From Setomelanomma holmii (lineage: Eukaryota; Ascomycota; Dothideomycetes; Pleosporales; Phaeosphaeriaceae), in the NCBI GenBank assembly GCA_010015745.1, contig ML978342.1, positions 1 to 39,524 on the forward strand: 39,524 bases of DNA. The letters run 5' to 3'. Shown here piece by piece: positions 1-8,668 of this stretch. The translations under genes were made by a program, and so were the position numbers. Numbering within the stretch: the first letter of the stretch is position 1; each line of letters opens with the position of its first letter. The notes under the pieces were generated by a model. That model saw nothing but the letters and a program-made list of their open reading frames with translations, was not told where the DNA came from and did not search any database.

Positions 1-353
1 GACGGATTAGACAAAGAGCAGAAGGAGGAGAGCACAGTCTCTCTATATACATTGTTGAGTAGTTCTAGTACATTCTCTTGATGACAAATGCTGACAAATA
101 CAATTTCAATCTAGAACACTCTGTGTGCGTAATCTTCTCTAAAGATTACGCGTACATGACGCAATCTAGTGTAAGCAGAAGTAAGAGAACCTTGTAGAAG
201 ATCGTAGAATCTTCTTGTTACTATGTATAGTAACACGCTTAACGTGTTAACTAGTAGCATAGATGTAACTCTTACTTAGTTAGGCAAGTCACGTGATTAG
301 TCACGTGCTACTTCCTAAACAGGAAACTATTTATCTAAGCTTATGTTACAACA
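1..353 (-). mobile_element. Partial LTR-like end of a retroelement, reversed
   Basis: Read on the minus strand, this stretch starts TGTTGTAACATAAGC at 353 and has the look of a copia-type long terminal repeat: AT-rich, short palindromes, and a TATA-like tgtatatagag near 35-50. A perfect 10-bp inverted repeat with a 5-base loop lies at 127-136/142-151, and a 7-bp one at 231-237/243-249. It stops exactly where similarity between the two pogo copies begins, so it may be an insertion that broke the left copy. The other end is outside the window, so no second LTR or target duplication can be seen. The call rests on composition and position only. Confidence 0.35.
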
Positions 354-1908
354 AACAACAACCAAACACGACTGCAGCTAACAAAGAAGGCAAGATTGAA
401 CGTGCTCTTCTTGCCTACTAGAATAACCAGTTTTCAAGCCTCTGACGCGCTGCTGACGCGTTTAATGTACCGCGCTCTACGTTAACTAGCTGATACGATA
501 GAATCAGCTATAGGCCTGCTGCACGCAACGCTTGCTACAAGCTCACTGCGACTGAAGAGTAGACAATTGTCTGATATATCCTCAACCTTAATTCGCGAGG
601 ATTTGCGCCCTAGCTGTGCGAGGTAGCAGATATGGCTAATAAACTACTAGGTGTACGCAGTGGCAAGCCCGTAGGCAAGCACTAGGCTGAGCGCTTTGTA
701 CCGCGTTCAGACGAGCTTAAGATAGCCTTCAATTAAGTAAAGGATAGGCAGAAAATACCGCAGGAAGATCTAGAGGTGATTAGCGCATGGTTTAAGCTAG
801 TAGAGCACACTAAAGCTAATTACAGCGTCTATAACGATGACGTGCACAACTTTAATAAGACTGGCTTTCAGATAGGCATTATTGGCTTAATGAAGGTCGT
901 CACAGGTGCAGAGAGACATGCTCAACCTGAGCATGTCTAGCTAGGCGATTGCGAGTGGGTTACAGTCATCTAGAGCATCTGCGCTGCTAGGTATGTAACC
1001 TCGCCCTTTATTGTCTACAAAGGATGCGTCCACATCTCTGCGTGGTATAAGGAGACATATATACCGCACAATTAGAAAGCCTCAGTCTCTGAGAACGGCT
1101 GGACCAATAACGCGCTTGGTCTTGAGTGGTTGAAGCACTTTGACGCGCATACAAAGGCGCGCCAGGTAGGGGGGTACCAGTATAGGTTGCTCATTTTGGA
1201 TGGCCATGAGAGCCATCTCAACCAGGATTTCAAGGACTACTGCCTTGAACAAAAGATCCTCACCCTCTGCATGCCACCTCACTCGTCGCACATCCTCCAG
1301 CCACTTGACGTAGTCTGCTTTTCGCTATTGAAGCACAAGTACTTTTAGCGCGTCAGAGACTTAGCACGCTAACGCATCTTCTATATTAACAAAGAAGGCT
1401 TCCTTCTAGCTTTTAAAGACGCGTTTTTTAATGTGTTTACAGAAGAGAACTGTCAAAAGGCATTTAAGGGGCAGGGCTAGTCCCTATTAATGCGCAGGTG
1501 GTGTTAGATCGTCTTAAAGTACGGCTGCGTACCCCACCAGCACCTCTACCACAGGAGACGCTATAGAAGTTAAAGACTCTAAGCAATACCTACAAGTTTA
1601 GATCTCAATCAAGGCTAGTGAGCAACTCTTTTACTCAATCGCCTTTTACAGCTTAGGCTGGCTTCTCTCAGCTTATAAAAGGTGGTGAACTAATGCTGCA
1701 GTAAAACGCGCTTTAAGCAACCTAGATTTCTGAGCTTGAAGAGCAATTAGTAGTAATGACTGAAAGAAAATCGCATAAAAGGAAGCAGGTTTAGCAAGGT
1801 GGTAGCACAACGTATATAGGCTCCTTGTTTAATAGCAATGAAATTAAAGATCTGTAGCATAGGTTGGTTGTGCCAAGAAAAACTGACCAGCTCGATGGTG
1901 GAATGCGT
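354..1908 (+). mobile_element. Degenerate pogo/Fot-type Tc1-mariner element, copy 1
   Basis: This is a broken DDE transposase related to fungal pogo/Fot elements. Similarity to copy 2 (2803-4634, opposite strand) begins near 354. Recognisable pieces in order are the helix-turn-helix region (about 380-620), the first catalytic block around VHNFNKTGFQ (about 841-870), and the second block with LLILDGHESH and MPPHSSHILQPLD (about 1186-1315). The catalytic DE is replaced by NK. Many in-frame stops are CAG-to-TAG relative to copy 2, for example at 419-421 and 971-973, as expected of RIP. About 0.2 kb carrying the C-terminal zinc knuckle of copy 2 is missing near 1795-1815. The right terminal repeat ends at 1908, followed by TA; the left one is absent. 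It is a dead pseudogene. Confidence 0.8.
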
Positions 1909-1910
1909 TA

Positions 1911-2800
1911 TCTAAGAAGGCTTTTAAGGTACTAGCTTAGTTCTACTTAACTCAGAGGTAGTAATATCAAAGCTTAACGTCTGCCTTCGTACGCCTACAC
2001 TACCTACTATTAACGACGCTCCTTAGGTGTCTAGAACCTTAATGTTACCAACCGAGGTCTCTGTTAAGAACCTCTTACTGACAACGTCAGAGTAAGCGCC
2101 CCGGGCTTATGAAGGACCAATGAGGTAGCACAAACCACCCTTCAGCAGGAATCACCCTGAGTCACGTGACCGCTCACATCGGAGCATTACGTCACGTGAC
2201 CGCTCACATCGGAGCATTACGTCACATGACCGCTCAAGGCAGAGCGGCTCATCAAAGAGCACCGCTCAGGTATGAGCGCTCAGGATGGAGCGCCTTGCTC
2301 AGAACCAAGCACTACACCCCTGAAGTATATAGGCACAGACGATGGCCTCCTATAGACTATCGTGTTCAACTTCGTATTAGCAATCAATCATTGTTCTCAC
2401 AAACCCGATACTCTTTTCAGACGCACCATTGTACTGTCTTAGTATTACCGATCCCTCTCAAACTCACCCACTCCCTGAGAACCAACCGCCAGACCCAACA
2501 CAGATACCCTTCTGTACAGGCCTTCACAGTTACCTTCCCTTGGGATGGTATCCCTCCGAGATGGTCAGGTCTTGGCGGGATGTTGGTCACGTGACCTTGG
2601 TGGGGTCAGGCGATTCTTGCGTCATCCCGTGTGCCCCATGTATCCCTTGCCAGTCGTTTCCTTTGTTCGTAACAACTACCTCACGCTGTAAAGCACTCGC
2701 CCGTGAGGTACGTTAAGGTATGTTAAGTATTTAGATAGATTTCTAAAATAATACGTTTCTTCACCTATTGTAGATCTAAATACAATAGAAGATATTCGCG
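1911..2800. other. Spacer between the two pogo copies, no gene seen
   Basis: About 0.9 kb lies between the facing 3' ends of the inverted pogo copies. It holds the 30-bp tandem repeat at 2161-2220 and several CACGTG/GTCACGTGAC words (2161, 2191, 2588). Open frames at 2166-2716 have no coding character. The last 100 bases are AT-rich. It may be older repeat debris, but no family is recognised. Confidence 0.5.
2161..2250. repeat. 30-bp tandem repeat, two exact copies plus one decayed
   Basis: Bases 2161-2190 and 2191-2220 are identical 30-mers starting GTCACGTGACCGCTC. Bases 2221-2250 start GTCACATGACCGCTC and then diverge. The first difference is CACGTG to CACATG, a single G-to-A step. The 10-base palindrome GTCACGTGAC heads each unit. 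Confidence 0.9.
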
Positions 2801-2802
2801 TA

Positions 2803-4634
2803 ACGTATTTCACCATCGAGCTGGTCAACCCATCGAGCTGGGCAGTTTTTCTTGGCACAACCAACCTATGCTACAGGTCTTCAATTTTATCACTATTAAA
2901 TAAGGAGCCTATATATGTTATGCTTACATCAGATTTAGAATATATCTCTGTATCCTTTTTGCACGTACGAGAGTTGTGCCTAGTCTCTCCGCAGTTCCTA
3001 CAACGCCATAGAGCTAGTTGAGCTCTTTCTTGATCACTACTACTACGAGCCTTCTTCGCTCGCTGAGGCACTGCAGAAGCCTCAGCAGCTACCTGCGCTG
3101 CTGCAGTCCCATACTCTATAGTACCACCTTGCTAGATCCGCTTGCGTTTACGCGATTTTCTCTTAGTTATTGCTGCTAATTGCTCTTCAAGCTCAGTAAT
3201 ACAAGCAGCTTGAAGCGCGTTTTGGTGCAGCATTAGTTCACCACCTTTAATAAGCTGAGAGAAGCCAGCCTAAGCTGTAACTGGCAATCAAGTGAAGGAG
3301 TTGCTTATAAGCTTTGACTGAGATCTAAACTTGTGCGTATTGCTTGGTGTCTTTGATTGCTATGGCGTCTCCTATAATAGGGGTGCTGGTAGGGTGCGCA
3401 GCCGCACTTCAAGGCGATCTAACACCACCTGCGCATTAGTAGAGACTAGCCCTGATGCCTTAAAGGCATTTCGACAGTTCTGCTCTATAAACACGTCAAA
3501 AAACGCGTCTCAGAAGGCTGGTAGGAAGCCCTCCTTGTTGATATAGAAGACGCGTTGGCGTGCCAAGTCTCTGACGCGCTAAGAGTACTTGCGCTTTAAT
3601 AGCAAAAAGCAGACCACATTGAGCGGCTGGAGGGTGTGCGACGAGTGAGGTGGCATGCAGAGGGTGAGGATCTTGTGTTCAAGACAGTAGTCCTTGAAAT
3701 CCTAGCTGAGATAGCTCTCATGGCCGTCCAAGATGAGCAGCCTGTATCCCCCTACTTGACGCGCCTTTGTATGCGCGTCAAAGTGCTTCAACCACTCAAG
3801 ACCAAGCACGTTGTTGGTCCAGCCGTTCTTAGAGACTGAGATCTTCCAATTGTGCGGTACATTTACCTCCTCATACTAGGCAGAGATATAGACGCGCCCT
3901 TTGTAGATAATAAAAGGCGGGGTTGTATACCTAGCAGCGCAGATGCTCTGGATGACTGTAACCCACTCGCAATTGCCTGGCTGAACAAGCTCTGGCTGAG
4001 CGCGTCTCTCTGCACCTGTAACGACCTTCATTGAGCCAATAATGCCTATCTGAAAGCTAGTCTTATTAAAGTTGTGTACATCATTGTTATAGACACCGTA
4101 CTTAGCTTTAGTCTCCTCCACCAGCTTGAACCACGCGCTGATCACCTCTGGATCTTCCTGCAGTATTCTTTGCCTATCCTTTGCTCGATTGAAGGCTATC
4201 TTGAGCTTATCTGAACGCGTTACAAAGCGCTCAGCCTAGTGCCTGCCTACTGGCTTGCCACTGCGTACACCCACTAGTTTATCAGCCATATCTGCTACCT
4301 TGCACAGCCAGGGCGCAAATCCTCGCGAATCAAGGTTGAGGATATATCAGACAATCGTCTGCTCTTCAGTCGCAGTGAGCTTGTAGCAAGCATTGCGTGC
4401 AGCAGGCCTGTAGCTGATTCTGTTGTATTGGCTAGTTAACGTAGAGCGTGGTACATTAAACGCGTCAGCAGCGCGCCAGAGGCTTGAAAACTGGTTATTC
4501 TGGTAGGCAAGAAGAGCAAGTTCAATCTTGCCTTCTTTATTAGCTGCAGTCGCGTTTTGTTGTTAAACCATGTTGTGTTGATAAGGGAGTAGGTGCTCTT
4601 GGCAGAAACTGACCAGCTCGATGGTGGAATACGT
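2803..4634 (-). mobile_element. Degenerate pogo/Fot-type Tc1-mariner element, copy 2
   Basis: This is a complete-length (1832 bp) but dead DDE transposon in the opposite orientation to copy 1. Both ends carry the inverted repeat ACGTATTYCACCATCGAGC, flanked by TA at 2801-2802 and 4635-4636, the Tc1-mariner target. Transposase pieces on the minus strand are the N-terminal DNA-binding region (about 4560-4200), the first catalytic block at about 4110-4040 with NK in place of the expected DE, the second block at about 3770-3640, and a CCHC zinc knuckle (CRNCGETRHNSRTCK, in the open stretch 3071-2871) typical of the fungal pogo C-terminus. Stops and a frameshift break the frame. The left inverted repeat contains a short internal duplication (2811-2850). 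Confidence 0.85.
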
Positions 4635-4636
4635 TA

Positions 4637-4839
4637 TCGTATAATTTGGTTTTTGCGAGATGCTGCTAAACAGTATGAAACTCTTGTAGGTATGAGACAC
4701 TATATATTGGCCTCCGCACGAACACTCTGCGTGTCTCTGAATCATAAGGCTCAAAACTCCAAATTTGCTTCTCAACTATGCTGAGAATGGACTACCCAAA
4801 CTCTCTCATGAGCTTCTTCATCCCATAGCTCTCTATCAA
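4637..4839. other. Short gap between transposon and laccase 3' end
   Basis: About 200 bases lie between the TA flank of pogo copy 2 and the laccase stop codon. They presumably include the laccase 3' untranslated region. No gene, RNA or repeat is recognised. The transposon therefore sits directly downstream of the laccase. Confidence 0.4.
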
Positions 4840-6775
4840 TTACACACCCGAGTCTTCCTGTTCGATCGAATTGGCGCTCTCATACGAGTCCCAACTGGAG
4901 CAGCCCGAAGTCAAGCGAGTAGAGTTTGTCAGTGCAGCAATCTCGTCATATCGCTCAATGAACTGCAGTGCAAACCCCTCGCTCGTGTGCCTGTAGTGTT
5001 GTTGTTAGAAAGGCTCTCTCGCGGACTGAACATGACCACTTACCATCCAATGTGACAATGCATCAACCACGTGCCCGGATTATCTGTCTCGAACGCCATC
5101 ACCAAGTACCCGGACGCGGGCAGCATCGCGGTATCTCTTCTTGGTGGATTGCTCAGATTAAGCGTGGTACTTGACGAGTATGTTCCGGAGCCCTGCGCAA
5201 GGACAAAGAAGTCGTGCCCGTGGAGATGGATTGGATGTGGGACGGCGAGGGTGGTTTCAACGACGATGTATACCCATTCATCGGCGGTAGGCATTTCAAT
5301 GACCGCGTTTGAGGTCTCATACGTGGTGTTGCCATTGAGTACCTGCATAAGCGTTGGGTCGGACCAATCAACGACCATGGTCGTGCTGTTCAGATACCAA
5401 CGGAACAGGCTGTCGGAATTAAAGGCGACAGTGGCGGACTCCTCCTTGGTGCTTGACTGCGTTTCCACTGTCTTGGAGATGTATGGAGACAGATTGTCAG
5501 TCTCGTCATCGCAGCTGTCCTCGTAATCATATGCAGAAGTGGTAGGGGTCGTGGTAGAGTCACCATAGTAGATGATGCCGCGAATATCCGCCGAGTTGTC
5601 GTTATTGGAACAGGCTGATTGAGGGATCGCCCGCAGCCAGAAGCTGTCAGCGACGGATGCTTGATCTGCCGTGACGATAATATCATAGCGCTGCCCCATA
5701 CCAATGTCTAAGACAGTCGCCTCGTAAGGTGTGATTGGAACAAGATCTGAGGCAATGATCGTCATGGTGTGATTGTCAATCATGAATTTCCAGTGCGTGT
5801 CGACTGCTGCGTTGACCAGGCGAAACCGATAGGATGTTCCTGAGGTAAAAGTAGTGTTATATCTGTACCCACCATCCTCGTAGGTGTTGGTACCATTGAT
5901 GAGACCGTTATCCAGAGTGGGTGGACCGCTTGACTCGGCGGAGATATCTAAGAATCATCCAAAAGTCAGTGTGTGTCTCGTACACATCGTGACCTAAAGC
6001 CAACTTACAAAGCTGATCAACAGTCTGCGTCACGAGTTAGAACATTCACCGTGGTTGTTTTGGTGGAGGTCTTACCTGATGATCCCAGTCATTCAAGAAC
6101 AGCATTCCTAGGTCCTCATCGTAATTCGAGGTTGCAGGGCCATTGATGACGATGCCACCGAAGATACCTTCCCACGCTTGCAGCGCGAAGTGACTATGAT
6201 ACCACGTGCTACCATATTGAGTTGCACGCCAAGTGTAGGTGACAGAGTCTCCAGGCGCAGTCGGACTAAAGGTTGGTGTACGAAGTCAGTAAATGACCCA
6301 CACGCAATTCGTACATCGGCGTTGCGTACCACTGCGTGATCGAAGCGACACCATCTTGGTCGTTTGTGTAGTTCTGTCGAATGCCATGCCAGTGGATGGT
6401 AGTACCGTTCTTCGAGTCCGTGAGTGAGTTTGTGACGTGTATGGTAACTGTGTCGCCCCAATCTGCAAAGAGAGTGGGCCCAGGGATTGTTCCATTGACA
6501 GCCATTGCAGAGCGAGAAACGCCATCTGGTGCGACGGTCACGTCCGTGAGCTCGAGCCAATATTCTCTAGTCACTCCAGTATCTGGAACCTCGGTGGCAT
6601 AGTCTATGTCGATAGAGTAGTCACACCATTCGGAGCGTGTAGAGGCTGTGTTACCGGAGCAAGTGGCTCTCGGAGTAAAGTGGTTTGCATGGAGCGAGTG
6701 GTGCGAATGAGTGGATGGAAAGGCACTTGCAGTGCACAGGAGGGCAGCGATGCCAGTGAAGCGGAGGAAAGCCAT
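4840..6775 (-). CDS. Secreted ascomycete laccase (multicopper oxidase)
   Basis: A laccase oxidises phenols with reduction of oxygen to water, outside the cell. The five-exon model is 6775-6330, 6265-6076, 6024-6009, 5947-5044 and 4990-4840, giving 568 residues, normal for the family. Residues 1-18 form a signal peptide (MAFLRFTGIAALLCTASA). All four copper motifs are present: HWHG (128-131), WYHSH (170-174), HPIHLHGHD (about 455-463) and HCHIGWH (514-520). The type 1 axial position, ten residues after Cys515, is Phe525, which is usually linked to high redox potential. The protein ends in DSGV, the conserved C-terminal plug and processing signal of ascomycete laccases. The third exon is only 16 bases, yet it restores HQTVDQLYISAE in frame. 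Introns are 53, 61, 51 and 64 bases. Physiological role (melanin, lignin, defence) cannot be told from sequence. Confidence 0.95.
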
Positions 6776-7614
6776 GCTGTTGCACGGAAAGATTGATCGA
6801 AGAGAAGGTCAAGAACTCGATCGTAGTGAAGTGACAAATGAAAGCAAGCTGGCTGTTTAACAGTGAGGCAGTGGCCGCAACTTATGCATTGCTGCCGACT
6901 CTGATGCTAGTCTGCGTAGACTTCCTCTCAATACTACCATTTCTGCTTCACTCAGCCTATTCATCCCATTCCGGACGATCGTCGCTCACGACTAACCAAA
7001 ACTTTCAGGAGAGCACGTCTCCACGTAGGCCATCATCCAAGCTTCTCGGTGATGACGCGGCAAAATGGTCGTTCCAAACACCCCATTTAGTCAATGGCAC
7101 TCACCATGAACGAAGACTTGAGCGGGGCGAACATCACCAAGTACTAGAGAGAGTTAATAGGTGGTCGTACCCCTGAGATGTTCGCAACGTAAGGCGTGTA
7201 CATGACCGGGGGTGCTTGCCGCCGCGCCTTCGACGGCAGTGGCTCCGCTAGAATAGCCCTGTCAAAAATTGCGAACCAGGATCTCCCACGTGAGGTATTG
7301 CGCATCTCTCAAAACATGAAACAAGGTTAAGCCGAGATAAGCTTGTCAATTCTTAACTGCGGGTAGGGCCGTCGTAAAGCCTTGCGTAGTGCCGTAGCGC
7401 AACCCTAGAAAGGGAAACGGAATGTTCCGTTTCGTGACGAGGACGCTGCGTATACATAGTATACTCTATATACCAGAGTGAATGCGTAGGTTGCACAAAA
7501 GAGAGGCTCATACTTTGCTCTTGACATCACAAGCTCTTGTCTTTTGCAGCTGTTTTCTTCACGGCCTTCTTTCGCTATCGAACTTCCACTTCTTCATCCA
7601 CTTTCCCAAAGAAC
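6776..7614. promoter_or_regulatory. Divergent upstream region of laccase and small secreted protein
   Basis: The 839 bases separate the laccase start (leftward) from the small secreted protein start (rightward), so both promoters must lie here. A TATA-like run (tatacatagtatactctata) sits at 7451-7470, about 145 bases before the + start codon. A pyrimidine-rich tract ending ttttgcag at 7549 together with a possible donor at 7486 would allow a 64-base intron in the + gene's 5' leader. Open frames here look random. Confidence 0.45.
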
Positions 7615-8268
7615 ATGACGCTTCTCCACAAATTCCTTCTGGCTTCGATGCCATTCCTGGCTCTTGGCTTGAAGAAGCGTGCGACACCAGCCTCTTTCAG
7701 TCTATACGCTTATAGCGAAGGCTTCGGTGGGCAACCACTTTTCTACGCTGATGGTACGCAGTACCCTTCCGGAGCCAGGAAAGTACTGACCGCCTCGCAG
7801 GCTATGCATACATCGGAGATCCTGCCAAGTCCAACATAACCGATGCTGCTCCAGTGCTCTGTAAGTACTACAGGCCTTGATACAAGGTTAGTTGGAGGGA
7901 GCGACTGATCCGTGATACAAGTCTCGTCTGGTTCCAACAACATGTGGTACGGATCGCCCAACACAACGTTCTCGAACGGCACCACGCCGTCGTGGTCCAA
8001 TGTGACGCTCACGGTCCCCGGACCGGCCTCCACTGACAGGCGCGTGAGCTTGCCTTACGTGGACAACTCTACCGACGGTACTGTCACCTCTGGCTTCATC
8101 TTCTACGGTTCCACTGCGATGCACGTTACTGCCGATGGACAGCTCGAAAGCATGTTTTACGCACTGCAAGTCAGTGACCGTGTTTCTGCTTTGTACTGGA
8201 ACGATACAAGTATAGGTCAGGTGCCGGTGATCCTTAGAAATATTGCACCTTCAAATCCAGGAAAATGA
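7615..8268 (+). CDS. Small secreted protein, unknown function
   Basis: The three-exon model is 7615-7753, 7801-7860 and 7922-8268, with introns of 47 and 61 bases, giving 181 residues. The start is chosen because MTLLHKFLLASMPFLALG forms a clear signal peptide, followed by KKR, a possible Kex2-like site. The mature part begins SFSLYAYSEGFGGQPLFYADG and ends with VSALYWNDTSIGQVPVIL-type sequence; joining the exons gives DGYAYIGDPAKSNITDAAPV. This layout resembles a family of small secreted ascomycete proteins without a known function. There are several N-glycosylation sites (NTT, NGT, NVT, NST, NDT) and no cysteine in the mature protein, unlike disulphide-rich effectors. It is divergent from the laccase. 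Confidence 0.8.
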
Positions 8269-8668
8269 AAGGCTCGAGACCAATAAGCGCGACTTAGGCG
8301 ATCACGATAAAGTGGATCCCGGGGGCAGGGGCCGGGCCGGGGGATGTTGTATGCCTTTTCTAGACATTTCTTAGAGCTCACAAGATGATCTACGGTGTCA
8401 TTGAGCGAGTTCATAACAATTCATCGACTTTTGCCAGATTCTGCCATCTCCGCAACCTTTGAGCGCACTGCAACATCGCGTTCAGGGGCCAATGAAGGAG
8501 ACAATCCTGAGTGGGCAAAAGATCCTCATGTGCACTGATTTCGTCCATTTTGTGAGTTCGGATCTTACACTACGGTACCGCGATCAGCGCACATCTCTGA
8601 TGCGTCGGTATAACAGCGTCTTATTCGCCTATGAGGGTGAGTTTCAGACGCTTAGAGTCCCGTACAGT
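8269..8668. other. Intergenic, convergent 3' ends
   Basis: About 400 bases lie between the stop of the + secreted protein and the stop of the - ubiquitin protease, so both 3' untranslated regions should lie here. A GC-rich patch at 8317-8342 is the only compositional feature. No gene is seen. Confidence 0.4.

Noticed and set aside
120..250. Short palindromes as a CRISPR or terminator structure
   Set aside because: This is eukaryotic sequence; the palindromes are isolated, lie in a probable LTR edge and have no regular spacing.
2166..2716. Open frames of 142 and 95 codons on +
   Set aside because: They translate the tandem repeat and spacer, overlap one another and show no protein-like composition.
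6838..7176. 112-codon + frame between laccase and secreted protein
   Set aside because: It has no family pattern, lies in the shared promoter and lacks a consistent hydrophobic or charged design.
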